DNA of 64,000 nt from assembly GCA_027924645.1 (NCBI GenBank), contig BSBN01001251.1, positions 682,001-746,000 of the forward strand, written 5' to 3'. The notes beneath the pieces are model-generated. The model was not told the DNA's origin and did no database searches. It saw only the letters and a list, made by a program, of their open reading frames with translations. The position numbers and the translations under genes were made by a program. How positions within the stretch are numbered: position 1 is the stretch's first letter; each line of letters starts with the position of its first letter. Shown one piece after another: positions 47,562 to 60,475 of the stretch. Source of the stretch: Cunninghamia lanceolata (lineage: Eukaryota > Streptophyta > Pinopsida > Cupressales > Cupressaceae).

Positions 47562-48290
47562 TTCTGCACTCCTTCACATGTCCCCTTTTACCGCAGTTCC
47601 AACACTTAACTCTGTTCTTTTTACCAGGATTCTTAGACCAGCCTTGGACTTGTCCTTAGCCCCTTTCTAATCTCCTTTAGGTCCTCTTTCCTTAGACCTT
47701 CCCCTAACACTGAGAGCATTCCCTGAACTATCTGAACTCTTCTTCCTTAATTCCTGTGACAGTAGCACTGAAACAAGAGCATCCAACTTCAAATCCACAA
47801 GGTTAGCAGTGATAGCAAGGATAACATTCTCCTAAGACTCGGGTAAAGAACAAAGAAGTAAGATACATTTATCTTCCTCACTAATCTCAACATCTACTAA
47901 ATCAAGCTGACTCACTAACAAATTAAAAGAATTTAAATGCTCTGCAACTAATTCACCTTCTCGTATTTTCATGGAAAATAATTTTCTTTTTAAATAAAGT
48001 TTATTTACCATACTCTTGGCTTGATAGATCTCACCCAACTGTTTCCACAACTTGTATGCAGTCTCTTCCTTTGCGACATTCAATATGACAGAGTCTGAAA
48101 GCCACAACCGGATGGTTCCCCGTGCCTTCTTATCTAGTCTATCCCACTCATCTTGAGAGACATCGTTAGGTTTCTTCTATTTTTGGATAGCCAACCATTG
48201 GTTTCTTTCTTCCAACAAATCTTCCATTTTCAACTTCCACAACTCATACCCCATTCCGTTGAACTTCTCAATGTCCAATCGAGAGGTTGA
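47562..48290 (-). pseudogene. Copia gag (UBN2-type) with zinc knuckle
   Basis: Capsid gene. Upstream GMGYELWKLKMEDLL, then the 48107-47832 frame with ETAYKLWKQLGEIYQAKS, NKLYLKRKLFSMKI and LLLCSLPES, the UBN2 gag core. After a TAG (ES*ENVILAI) and a frameshift, an intact CCHC knuckle CWNCGKRGHVKEC lies near 47562-47606. It would package the genomic RNA. Confidence 0.85.
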
Positions 48291-48400
48291 TACAACGGTG
48301 GATGCAGCCGTAATAACAACACAAGATCTGCAAAACAAACACAACCAAATCTCCCACTGCAGCTACAGCTTCCACACTACCACCCAAGAGTCAAAGCTGG

Positions 48401-48416
48401 CTAGGCTCTAATACCA
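48401..48416 (-). other. Copia primer-binding site (initiator Met tRNA)
   Basis: On the minus strand next to the 5' LTR: TGGTATTAGAGCC, one base from the TGGTATCAGAGC complement of plant initiator tRNA-Met, the usual copia primer. Confidence 0.85.
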
Positions 48417-48418
48417 AA

Positions 48419-49341
48419 TGTTAGAAATGAAAGCAACACTACTTCAATGGAAATCTAATTCAATATAAATTTTTGCAATCTTTAACTGTGTGTTATTAAT
48501 GGAGATTGTAACACAGAAACAAAACTATGCTTCACAGAAATGCAAAATCAGAAATATGAACACATAACACAATGTTTAACGTGGAGAAAACCCTTTCGAG
48601 TAAAAAAACTCCACACAGGAAAGAGGCCCAATGTTTGTATTAATCTGAAAAAGATTTACAATACAACAACATTTTAACTCTCTCCACCAGTCTTTAATCT
48701 GATAGCATTCTGGCAGCACTCGAGTACCTCAAATCTGTATTGTAGCAACTAATACATGGAAAATACTTATAGAAATATTTTCTAACTCATCTTAGGCGTT
48801 CACCTTCTCTCTCTTAAGATTCTCCAACTTGTAAACATTAATTACCATCTTACAAGCATCTTACACTTGTCCAAAAATAGCCATGCAAAGGTTGGGGGCC
48901 CAAGACTAAATCTAGCCTCTTACAGCATCTTATGACGCGTCATAACTGTCATAGATTCCACAAAAGAGTATCTTTCCAAGATAGGAACTTTGGGCTAAAT
49001 ATAGCAAATATACAACTAACATATCCGTCATATGCGTCATAGAATCACAGATTCTTATGACAACTTGCAATTGTCATAGATTCACTCACCAAACATTATG
49101 ACAATTTTCATACATGCCAAAAATAGTATATTCCTCAAGGGAGCACACCTATCCTCATTTACCATGAGTTTTTACATTTGCCAATAGTAAAAGTCACTCC
49201 GTAACTGCCGCCAGTAACTTCAAAATTACAACTGTCAATGAGACTACCTCATTCCCTTATGGGTAATTACAAATAACAAATAATAAATGGAATAAAATAC
49301 AATATTGAAATTTACAAGGTTAATGGCACCTTATTCCAACA
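48419..49341 (-). repeat. 5' LTR of the copia element
   Basis: 923 bp, TG...CA, colinear with the 3' LTR apart from small indels. Confidence 0.93.
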
Positions 49342-49662
49342 TTTCTTTCGCTAAAAATAGGGAGTTTTTAGGCTGTATTTAGGGGGAGATTTCTCTCTCA
49401 TAATAATCTTTAGCAGATGGAACTTTTGGGGGGATACTGGTTTGTGGCTACAGCAGTTGAACCTAGCATCGAATCTTCAACCTAGTCAAGCAAGCAAAAT
49501 CAGGTTCCTTTGGTTCTAATTTCTGTCTCATTTTCTGTTGAAGCAAATGTTTGATTTATAATTTTTCCTGTTGATGGTAATTTGCTTGAGAGGTTAGAAG
49601 CCTTCTTATCAGATCCAATTGTGCATGTCTGTATCATTGCATTTCTGGGAATCACTGATTAA

Positions 49663-50215
49663 TGTGACTGTCTATCTCTCACCCATTTCATCTCTATTTT
49701 TATAGTCTATTATGTTAGCCATAAGTTTCATTTTATGAACTAGGTTCCTCTAAATTTTTGATATATAGTGCACAACCTAGTTACCTAAATCATATCCAAA
49801 AATTGTCATACCCAGTTTGTCATTTTGGAGTTATGAATGTTTTGTGACTGTCTACCTCTCAACGATTTCGTCTCTATTTTAGCAGTCTATTGCGTTAGCC
49901 ATAACTTTAGTTTTATGAATTGGGTTCCTCTAAGTTTTTGGTATATGGTGCACGACCTAGTTTCCTAAATCATATCTAAAAATTGTTCATACCCAGTTTG
50001 TTGTATTGGAGATATGAATATTTTGTGACCGTCTGCCTTTCACCCGTTTCATCTCTATTAAAACAATTAGTTGCGTCACCAATAACTCTATATTTTCAAA
50101 TTGGGTTTCTCTAAAAATTTTATATAAGATTCATCTCTTACCTATGAAAACTATATCCAAAAGATTTACCATTACCCAGTTTGTCAATTCAAATATATGT
50201 ATCAATTAGTGACAG
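49663..50215 (+). repeat. Three tandem ~181-bp units
   Basis: Units begin near 49663, 49843 and 50024, each opening TGTGAC(T/C)GTCT, with CATCTCTAT, TTAGCCATAA and CATACCCAGTTTGT in order. The third is most diverged. Non-coding, inside the TG...CA element. Confidence 0.85.
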
Positions 50216-52396
50216 ACATTCCTATGCCATCTTGATTGTTGTTATTAAATCTACAAATCCATTCTATGCATATCCTTTAATCATTACATTCCATAATTTG
50301 ACAATATTTAAAGTATAGTTATTGTAAAAGTTGCATTACGTAATATGATTACTTTTTTGTCATAAATATTGGTTTAAATCTTTCATAAAAGTAAGTAGTA
50401 GTAATTTTGGATAAGAGATATTTTGGTCTTTTGCTTTCATGAGTTTCTTTGACTTATGTCACCGATCCAGAGGTTTGAGTTGTGACTCTTGTCTATAAAC
50501 TCATTAATGTTAATGGTGATAAAGCTAATATTAGTAAAACTCCTAAAATTATGAGGATAGATGTGTAGTATGTTATCCTGTAGAGCAATTATCTTCATTG
50601 AGAATAGAATTGAACTTGTAGATGTAGGATTATTAAATGAATAAATTAGAGTTTTAAGTGAAATAGATTATCATGGTAATGATGGTATTGCAATTTATAG
50701 AATTAAATACATTGAGTTAAATTAGTTATGCTCATTTTATCTTATTAAATATAAATTTGTTATATACTATCCCGTGATACATTGATTTTAGTAAGTAGAT
50801 AATAAGTTAGTGTTTTAGTGTGATTTGAGTTATTATATTAGATTTCTATGGTAATGGTTATGCAAATATTAGATGTAATAGTATATGTTATTTTATTTTA
50901 AAGAGAGTGGAAAACCTTATAATGCTTGTCAGTTTAAATCATCCATTGGTGTTATGTCAAGTTAATTTTAAATATGGTTTTGTTGAAGTCCCATTATTAG
51001 TTGTTAGTGTCAAGTAGTAATGATGTAATTGGTTTATTATGTTATTCTTTGGCCCTGAGTCATATTGTTCTAAGGGAATGTCATAGTCGTTTAAACCCTT
51101 GTTTCCATATTGGGAGATGAACTTATGTATAGTGGCATTGTGGTCTGTTTATCGACTCCAGAGGATAGGCTACTTGGGCTCCAATTTATTATTGTGTCAG
51201 ATTTGAGATTTTGAAGTGGATAAGGGAAATTTTTATTGATGAGGTTGAAATTTGAAATGGTCTATGTAATGTAATGGTTTGCCAAAAGATAGAGGCCTTG
51301 CGATTCCTTGTCCATGGATGTTTTGGTTTCTGGATGTTGGTTAGGGGTTTCTAGTTGTATGTAGAAGAGTGGCTTCCATGGAGGGGCTGGTGCCCAAAGT
51401 GGCCTGGGTAACCCCATGGAAGTTGTAATCAAGTGATAACTTAATAATTTATTTAGGTGGGTTGGGTAGTAATTTACATAACAAGATAAGTATGATGCCT
51501 CGCCCATGCCTTGAGTGCTCTCACAGGCTAAGGATGGGATGAGAAGGCCTGGTTGGCAAGATCGACCTCCTTGTCTCCATGAGAGGATGTGTCGGCTCCA
51601 TATGTGTCACCCTATGGGGCCGGTGCCTAGAGAGAGGCTACCAGGGTAACCATAGATGGAGGCCGGTTTCTAGAGAGAGATAGCCTGGATAACCCATGCT
51701 AGGACCATGCGATGACACTCTCCCTACTGCAGTCTAGTTACTTCCTTTTTATCTTTGTTGTTACCTCTGGAGTTCTCTCTCGTCTTGATGATTTTGATGA
51801 TTTGTGTTATTTTTTTATTATTTGGATAGCCTGTGTCGAGTTTGTATCTGTCTTCTTGTATCCCTTGTCTTAGTGGAACCTCATTGTTATCTCCTAGCTT
51901 GGGGAGTGGACCTCAAGGTTCCATATGGTTGGGTGGAAGAGCTTAATCCATTGGTTTTCCTTGATTGTCCTGATTCGTGATCACTGCAGATGTGCTTCCA
52001 GTTCCAGATTTGCACTTGCATTCTCAGAGTTGTATATTACTTTTAGTATTGTTTAATCTTGTTGTATATTGTAAACTGTTGTAACCAATCTAGAATCTAG
52101 AAATCATGTAATCTTGTATTCAAACTTTTGTAGCTATTCATATCTGCAAATGAATGATGTAATCCTCTTCAATGTATCATAATGTATTTTACTTGTATTG
52201 TAATGAATCATATTTATCTGATGCAATTATGTTCCCTAGATGTGTTAGTTGTTCAACTTATTTAAATGTAGTGAATAGTGTCAACTTTATTTAAGGTTAA
52301 TGCATTTTCTTGCTTAAAAAAAAAAAACTATTTCTGTAAAATTTTGCACTTGTTATTCTAACTCTCTAGGGTTGCATGACGGGGCATTACAAATTA

Positions 52397-55300
52397 CTTC
52401 CAACCAAAAGAAACAGGCATCAATGATATCTAGATAACTTTCAGATTGAAAAACAACTTAAATATAGATTGCAAATGAAAATTGAGAAAGAGCTTATAAA
52501 TAATGTAGTTCTTTTGAATGGGATCTATATTTGTTTATTGAATGCAACAATATTTGCATTACAAAGAATATATTTAGAGTTCACAAAATCTGTTCCATAC
52601 GAAGGTATCAATCTTGGTGAGTTGGAGGAATGGGATTCAAAAGTACAATCAATGCCAAAAGGAGCTCCATGCTTAAAATAGAAAATAGAGTACAAACCTT
52701 TTAATTGCTTACCAAAATATTTGCAACAATATGAAAATTGTGGACAGAATTGTGAATTATGTTATAACTTTCATCCAAGAAGCAAATTAACTAGTGCTTT
52801 TGTCTAACACAAGGAACTCAAACCTGCTGAAACAAGTTGCCATGGTTGAATTCGAAAAGGAAGTGGTCTCCCCAATGTCCTTAAAACAAATCAATAGGTC
52901 CTAAAGAAGGGAAGCTAATTACCAACTATGGAGGAATCTGAAACTCGCTTACAGCGGAACTGTACATAAACTATTGTTATAGAAGAGAGTAGAACTAAAA
53001 TCTAAAAATAGAACAGAGGCAACAAGAAACAACAATCATTGAAATTCCAATGAATGAAGAAGCTCAAAGAAACATCTAGACATTCAAAGAGAGGGCTCCT
53101 TTGAAGATAAGATAGGCATCTGTCCATCCTCAAAGAGACTAAAGGACTGGGTATTGATCGTGCAAGAGATAAAAAAAACAAGGGAAATTATGATAGGTCC
53201 TAGACCCTATGTTACCCTCATTTTTACCACCAAGGAGAACACTTTATCTACCACAAGGGTTGTATATATAGAGCCAGCCTGTTTATAAGTCCTAGAAGTC
53301 AGAATAGAGGTTTTTTTTTCTACTTAGGACCTGCCCCCAGTCAATTCCAGTTCTAGTCAGAACTTTTGTAGCTCCAACAGGATTCCAGAGCTACACCTCA
53401 CTCAAAGCCACTATCAACAACTTAGAAGAGTGTGCTAGATGAAATAAAGTTTAGGCCAAAATAAGGTTTAACTTCAATAGGACAATCACAACCTATGGCT
53501 AATTCTCTGTCAACCTTGATCTTGGCAGACGAAATAAAGTTTAGGCCAATGGGGCAACTACAGGAGAAGACAATTTTACTTTGTGAATGTGATTGTGATT
53601 GTGATGTGAGGCAGGAGGTGCTGGGGATGGATTCATTAAGTTTGGTGATCTTCAAGAAGATATGCCCCTGGGAAAGATATATGTTTTTGTTTGAAACTCT
53701 AAAGGAATTGTTAGAAATTTATTCTATTTGAAGGTATGTAGAGAAAATGGTGCAGAGTTATCCTTTTTCTGAATTTGTAGCATTTAGGGGATGTTTGGGT
53801 TGGGTTAACTTTGAAACATTGGTTTTTAAACATCAAGGATCTTTTATCTTCAAGAAAGATGAAGCTGTACATTTAGGAAGAATTTGTCAAGCATAATATT
53901 TTTTTTTTAAGGGAGTAGGTGCAGTTTGTGTCAATCAAATTTGAATTTACCAAACCAATTTTGGCTTAATGCTAGCTTGAAGGGAGAAGCTACATTTTGA
54001 ATCAAACAGATTTTGGATAGTTATTTATATTGTTTGAAGACCAGAGTGTGTTATATTTATTCTCTACTAAAGGTTTGTTCATCATATTTTTCTAAGAAAC
54101 TGGATGGATTGCAATGATAAATCATTATTCAGAGAAACTAAAATCTGCTGAATAATATTCACTCTCAATTTCCATTTCTTCATTTTAGTTTGGCAGTCAA
54201 TATTATTATGAGTGAATGTTGGTCATGTAACACACAACTTTGAGATGATCGTTAATGTTGTTACTGTAAAAGGAAAAAGGTAAAAGAGGGGAATAGGTGC
54301 ATATTTCTTTCGGGAAACAGGTGTTGATTTCTTCTGCCTAATGCAACTCCTTTTAAACATGCAACTAAATCCATGAATGCTAAAGAATTAAGGAGAGTAG
54401 TGAAGAATACATGGACTAAGAAGAAACCTCCTCTGCCGCCATACGCCATAAACAAAGCCAAAAACTAGGCAAGTCATAAAGAGTTGATAAAGAATCCTTT
54501 CACTCCTGACTTGCTTTTTCCCTCCTCCTAAAACGACCTTGTTTTTGAATTTATCTGTGCATTTTCCCAATTTTGAATTGTTGCCAATGAGATTCTTCTT
54601 TGCTTTTCTCCCATTTCACATTTTCTTCAACGACCCTATGGTGTGAAGTTTCTACATCACACCTCTCATTTTGGTTTTATTAGTGTTTTTTTTTGTTTTT
54701 TGATTTAAATATTTCTAGAGAAATAAAATTGTAAATGGGAAACACACTTTTCTTAATGTTAATTTAGGCTAATTAAAAGAATGCATCACCTTAGATTGAA
54801 TAAATGTAAATAAATTAATATTATTTTATAAAATCACAAGGGGCCAAATTGTCTTGGGTCAGCCCCTTAGACACGCTTTCCAATCATAGAAATGTTTTGA
54901 GACAACAATCCCAAGCAATGAAGATGTCTGAAAATGACTTTGATGCAAATTAAATTCTTTTTAGTGATCCAAATCAAAATATTCATATGACGAATGCTCC
55001 TCGAAGTGTTAGGATGTCTAATGATTCTAGGATGGCAATCAAATTAATGCCTTTATATACCGATATATAGCAATAAGTCGAGAAAAATGTGTACCAAGTG
55101 GGCTCATGGTAGGAATGACATGGACGGGAGTTGAAAAAAAATGAATTTAAGCTTTTGAATTTGACATGGTAATTCCACAAGGAGCGGTATCAATCTCATG
55201 TCGTAGGATTAACCTGGACAAGGGAATGCTTTAATATCAATGTGGGGAATGAATATCTAAACATGGGATGCAATGATAGGCATACTAAATGTCATATGTA

Positions 55301-56950
55301 CATGACTATGTGCAAATGGGGATAGGATACGACCCAATGTATGGGAATGAGTGGTAAAGGAGATAAGTAGTAGATCAGGGAATGGGCCTAGCTTTACACA
55401 AGAGTGTGCCATTTGTCCATTTGTAATGGTATTGAGCCATTCCATTGAAATGGGACTAGAAGTAAATGGGAATTGGCATGACTATGCAAATTTCACCATT
55501 ACAAAAGCACTCTACATAAATCATCTGGGCTAATTAAAGAAATGTAATCAATTGAGTATAAATTAACATAGATCAATTAGAGCTAGGAAAAATAATTATA
55601 ATAAATACAAAATGAATAAATGCAAGGAATGAGAGTACCTAACCCTGGAACTGATAATGGAAGAGTGATGTTGATGATTTTCTAAATTAATTTGTCATTT
55701 CTAGATTATTAACGACTTACATCGTATGACTATCTCAAATTTTGTGTTGTCTAAAATAATTTTGTAGTTCACTTTTGACCACCATGAGTTTGATCATGAT
55801 CATCAAAAACTTAAAATATGTCATACAAGTTTGATTTTGTACTACATGGGATTGACTTGATAAAATATGTACTTGAAAATTTATTCATTGTCGCCTTTCA
55901 AATAGCTAAACCTATCCATTCGATGCACCTCTTGCCTCACATCTAGATCTCTCCTTCTAACTCATTGAGACTAATAACTTTTTATGAAAGGAACACATAC
56001 TATAGGACAAATCCCTCTATTTGTGAATTTCCATCCCTATGTGTAGATTTTCTTATCAATGTATAAGAGAATATGCAAATAATGTCAATGTTAATTTACA
56101 AATGAGGCAGACATGCCTAAGTGCACAGAGCAACCTTAAGGTCAATTTTGCTCTTGGAGCCACCTCTTTGTTAAGGTTCTTCTCAACTCTTTGACAAAGT
56201 TTTCATAGCCACATCAATAACCTTTCGACTGAAATCTTCTTCTACCTAGAGTCTTAACATTTTGAGACACCCATTTTTCAAGAGATAAAGATGCCAATGG
56301 GAGGATTCTTTTCCTCATAAGCAGCAACACTCATTGTAAATATAGACATGACATGCTTGGAAGAAGCCTCCATTGAAGCCTTAGAATTAGAGTTAACTAC
56401 AAGGAACCCTAGTTAGGTAACATTGTTTCTAGCTAATTTCCATACAAAAACACAACACTTCTCAATCTTGCTCCCTTCCACTTTAGTAAGATCATTTTTG
56501 GAAGGTCCCAAAATAAAGCACTTCATTATCTCCCTTCTCTCATTACTTTTCATGGCACCCACACAATCATAAAAAAAAATAAAGCACATTAAATAGTAAC
56601 AAAGATTCAAGATTTCAAACAAAAAGAATGTAGAGACAAAAAATTACACAAATAAATTTACTAATAGAGTCCAAATGCACACAAATGAATTAAATAACAA
56701 GAAAGTACATAAAGAAATTCACTAAAAGTCCAAATGCAATGCATAGAAAGATAATTACAAATAGAAATATTAAAGACGAATTTAAAATGCATTCACATGT
56801 ACCTACAAAATAAAGAAGATGACAATCTTTTAAATTTTGAGGTGGACCTTATCTAAGACATAGGAATGAATATGGATATTTTCACATGTTTATCGTGCAG
56901 TTATTATGTTTGGAAAAGCTAGAAAAGCTAGAACAAACTTACAATATGGT
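52397..56950 (-). repeat. Right arm of the inverted repeat, outer piece
   Basis: Reverse complement of about 28772-33760, resuming directly after the second AATTA. It lacks the dirigent segment: where the left arm has it, this arm has about 21 different bases near 53207-53227. No ORF is conserved between the arms. Confidence 0.75.
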
Positions 56951-58270
56951 AAATCATATCTAGTATGTGTTGAAAAGGAAATTTGAAACACATCAAATAT
57001 ATTTAAGGATTTCCTTTATCATATGAAACTAACTACATTAAAACATGTTGAGAAAAATTAGATGGCAATTTTCTAAAATTTTATTGCCATACTTCATCTA
57101 TAAGATCCAAACATGTCTATGAGGATATGTTACAAGAACTCACCATTATAGTTGTATAACTAGTAGTCAATTATAATTTTAGGTATTATATAAATCATGT
57201 CTTGCCCAAAGCAATGTGTGGCAACTAGAGCTTCAATATTCATGCTATGGGATTGTGCAAAGACAAAGGTTAGAAACTTAGAAGTCATCATACCTCAAGA
57301 ATTGAAGTTCTCTAGGATTGTGCAGAGAGGAGTTTATGCATAAGAGGAATAGGTAATATTTAAATTAGATACAACACAACACCCCATGTACAATCTAAAT
57401 ACTTTCCCAATTGTCCATGCCTAACACCCCTCATATGGCAAGGCATCCTTGTCTTTCATACAACGGGTTCTCCTACTCTTGCTTCATTTGAATAGAGCGG
57501 AAGAACCTAGAAAGGATAAAGAGCCCTATAAAGAGGTTGGAGAAATAACCAAAGCTTCAATATTCATGCTAGCCCTAGTAATGTAGAATCGTAGTGTTAT
57601 TATTTTTTACTTATGGTGAGACAGAGGACTCAAATGCTATTCCATGCTTAATAAGACTTGTAAGAGATAATTTTTAAACATAATATAGACTAAGGATAGA
57701 GGTAGATGAGCCTTATATCATAGGGTTTCCCTTCAAATGGTGAAAGCATGATAGTCTACTTCATAAACTCTAAAAGGTGAAAGCATGATAGTGATCAGTC
57801 TTTTAAATGTGGTGTTAAAATAAAAGGTTATGTATATTTTTTAATCCAAAAAACAAGAATAAGTGTTTCATTAAGTTGCAGGTATAAGATCTCAAGCAAT
57901 TGATTCAAATATTATATTTATGCAAAATAAAGGAAATGCATCTGGGCTTAGGTAACTGTTCTTGTCGATCTGTGAAAGGTTTAGTGGTACAACTACAACC
58001 ATTTTCTAACATGCTCATGTCTTCTCCAAGTTTAAATTTTCTATATGATAAAGAAATCCCTTTGGCCAGTCTACAATATAAATCAAAATCCAAGATAATA
58101 AACTATGTGAACACGTGATCTTGAAATTTTCCATATGATAAATAAATCCCTTTGGCCAAGCTCCTTTCCCCTTCATTGGTTCTAGCATAAACTTTAGAAA
58201 GGTCATATTTAGGGGAATGATGGACAATTTTCACACATGAATCCTCTCCCAACCATAGGTGACCTCTAGG
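56951..58270. other. No recognised gene
   Basis: AT-rich sequence outside the inverted repeat. It has two short related segments (TATATGATAAAGAAATCCCT near 58038 and CATATGATAAATAAATCCCT near 58133). A 72-codon plus-strand ORF at 57900-58118 has no recognised motif, and I do not claim it as a gene. Confidence 0.4.
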
Positions 58271-58730
58271 TCACTTCCTCTCTCGTGCTAGGAGCCAGTT
58301 GAGTGGAGGTGAGACTCGAGGGTGATTCTGCTCTAAAGGGAGAAAGATGTAGCAGAGAGCGGTCAGCCTGTTGTAGGGCCTTATGTGGTTGGCTAGTTGT
58401 CGAGCCCTTTCTATGGATGTGGTTGTTGAGATAATGATATGACCTAGAGGGTCACTTGTGGTGTTTCTCCAGTTTGGGTTTCTAAGATTCCAACATCGAG
58501 TGGGCAAGCTATTCTATTTGTTGATGTGCCTAGCGCACTGTATAGTCTTTCTTTGTAATCTTGAAGTTGTTGTTGGATTTGATTATCTTGTTGTACCACC
58601 CTAAGGATACGTTCTTGTTCTTGTGTGAGTTGTGGCCTAGGGTTGACTTCCCTATAGTTCCTTAAGGCCCTCTAGTCCCTGGGCACATTCATGTGCTTGG
58701 ATAAGATGGAGCTGACTAGAGTTGACCTTG
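58271..58730 (-). pseudogene. Gag-like coding relic
   Basis: The minus-strand frame from about 58730 reads SSILSKHMNVPRD, a TAG, then RALRNYREVNPRPQLTQEQE and a Gln-rich coiled-coil stretch, closing at a stop near 58446. A second frame (58507-58271) may continue it (IRPYNRLTALCYI). The RALRNY block and Gln-rich helix resemble the start of plant gypsy gag, but I cannot name the family. Confidence 0.35.
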
Positions 58731-59289
58731 TGTTGACCTAAGGTTTTCATTGAGTTAACCTAGGGTTTATTTTTGAAGTTGACTATACGAAGTGTACCTC
58801 GTGATGAAATTGAGGGTTTTGTGCACTAGTTTTGTTTTGATCTTTTCTAATGTTTTTGTAAATTTTGTTTTTTTGATATGGATGCAACTATGTGAATGCA
58901 ATTTTTTTTTGTTCTTTTCTTGGAATAACGAGATGAGATAATTATCTATCAATTCAAATATGAATGCACTTTACTATGAAGTTACCTAATGCAATTTACA
59001 CTGTGTTTTTTATGTTTTTCGCAATGATTTTTTTATTTAAACTATGAACTCAAGAATACTTGGAATGAAACTAATCTATGAATTGCAATGAAATGAATCT
59101 AACAAAGCTAATCTAATTAACTTGAAATGACTCCTATCAAGGAAATTGCAATAACAAGATTACTTTTTCCCAGAGTAAATTGTGATTTAATTACTACTCA
59201 AAAAGCATTAAAGAACCTAGAATATGGTCGACACATGAGTATAAGATAAAGGTTATGTATATTTTTTAATCCAAAATATACATAAACTT

Positions 59290-59530
59290 TTATTTTTAAT
59301 ACTGAGCGCAATAATATTTGCATTACAAAGAATATATTCAAAGTTCACAAAATTTGTTCCATCTTATTTTCTTAAAAGTAGCTTGTGATAGTTTCTATTC
59401 CATAGGAATTGTCAATATTGGTGAATTAGAGGGATGGGATTCAAAAGTACAATCAATAATAATGGCATGTGGGAGCCAAAAGGAGCTCCATGCTTAAACT
59501 AGAAAATAGAGTACAAACCTTTTAATCAAT
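59290..59530 (+). repeat. Third copy of an inverted-repeat arm segment
   Basis: Matches 52540-52700 of the right arm and, inverted, about 33430-33640 of the left arm (GCAATAATATTTGCATTACA, GGATGGGATTCAAAAGTACA). It shares with the left arm a part absent from the right (ATCTTATTTTC...GTAGCTTGTG), so it descends from a left-arm-like ancestor or a separate family member. Confidence 0.75.
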
Positions 59531-60299
59531 TATATGTTTTCTTATAGATATTTTCAATAGAAGACACCTTATAGATCATTTGTATAAAATAGTAATAAAA
59601 CACACTTGTTTCACAATTTTGATTGATAGGCTAAGAAAGATATCACAAAGTGTCCTTATGGTTGTCATTCCAACTCACCATAGTACATGGGTAACTAGCC
59701 ATTGTAACTATTGAGTAATGTAGGAAATGAAACTAGATACTATTTTACTTGGTTGCAATATGTATTTCTATTTTATATATTGATTTGTTCATATGTTGAT
59801 TGATGTAGTTAATTTCGCATCAATAAGCTTTAGTATTAAATTGAGGTAATTAATCTCAATTTGATTTTAATACTAAAATAAAAATACATTGTATGCATTG
59901 TCTTATTTACATAAAATGATCACAAAACAAATATAAAATATAAAAAAGAGTTAATGTGCAGTTAGATTATTGGTTGCAACTTTTGACCTTGTTAATTTGT
60001 AACATGAATATCACAAAAAAAAATTGCAAAAAATTTACTTCAATGATAATTTACACAAGATGCTTAATGATCTTGAACTAACATGCTATGATTCATAATG
60101 ATAAAAATTTGAAAAACAATAATCATTGTTTTGCCTATTTTTTAACTAATTGCTACATGGTTTTTTTTCTTTTTAATAACGAGATAGACTAGTAGACAAC
60201 ATTTTTTCTCTACCTCCCTCATATGATATAGAAATGAAATAATTTTAAAATATTTTAGAAACTAGATTTAGAGGCCTATCATCACTATGAACAAATTTT

Positions 60300-60475
60300 T
60301 CATAAAATTTTATTTACTATATTAAATTTATTAGAAAATAGTCAAATTTACAATAATTTTTATAGTTTTGACCAGCAGTCACTATTTTCAAGATAATTTT
60401 TTTGTTTGATATCAAAATGACATGATTCTTATTGGATATGAATCTAGACTCAAAGAGACACCTACCATATAATTT
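60300..60475 (+). repeat. Direct repeat, copy 1
   Basis: Diverged copy of about 62330-62470 (TTTGAT(A/G)TCAAAATGACATGATT, GGATATGAATCTAGA). The pair brackets the unknown ORF and the RNase H relic, so it might be the ends of one old element. Confidence 0.45.

Larger units (their letters stand above)
43358..49341 (-). mobile_element. Ty1/copia retrotransposon, complete but decayed
   Basis: LTRs at 43358-44260 and 48419-49341, each starting TGTTAGAAATGAAAG and ending TTATTCCAACA. Perfect target duplications TTTCT flank it (43353-43357 and 49342-49346). Minus-strand order is gag, protease, integrase, RT, RNase H, the copia order. Primer site and polypurine tract are both present. Over the first 62 LTR bases I count three differences between the LTRs. 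All genes have stops or frameshifts. It is the youngest layer in this part of the window. Confidence 0.95.
42330..52391. mobile_element. TG...CA element, probable solo LTR, split by a copia element
   Basis: It starts TGTAGTGCCCC and ends GGGGCATTACA, with perfect 5-bp duplications AATTA (42325-42329 and 52392-52396), inserted in the right arm of the inverted repeat. Without the copia element it is about 4.07 kb, at 42330-43357 plus 49347-52391. It has no gag/pol and I see no internal LTR pair, so a solo LTR or a non-coding LTR element is likely. GC content rises near 51500-51720, where GAGAGAGGCTACCAGGGTAACC and a related block repeat. Its family is unknown. Confidence 0.75.
28772..56950. mobile_element. 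Giant inverted-repeat (foldback-like) structure
   Basis: The sequence from 28772 (TTTTCTAGCTTTTCCAAAC) matches the reverse complement of the sequence ending near 56950 (GTTTGGAAAAGCTAGAAAA). The match continues inwards: 28772-33840 with 56950-52397, and 33840-35040 with 42324-41420. Inside these, TG-rich minisatellite arrays face each other across a ~500-bp spacer. The right arm carries a 10-kb later insertion, so the net structure is about 18 kb. Long inverted repeats with tandem repeats in their inner part are the hallmark of foldback elements. I see no transposase and no convincing target duplication; right of 56950 the gypsy integrase does not resume. An old inverted duplication is the alternative. 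Confidence 0.7.

Noticed and set aside
55257..55533. 62- and 60-codon ORFs found in both arms of the inverted repeat
   Set aside because: They are mirror images on opposite strands of the same short sequence, with no codon signal or motif.
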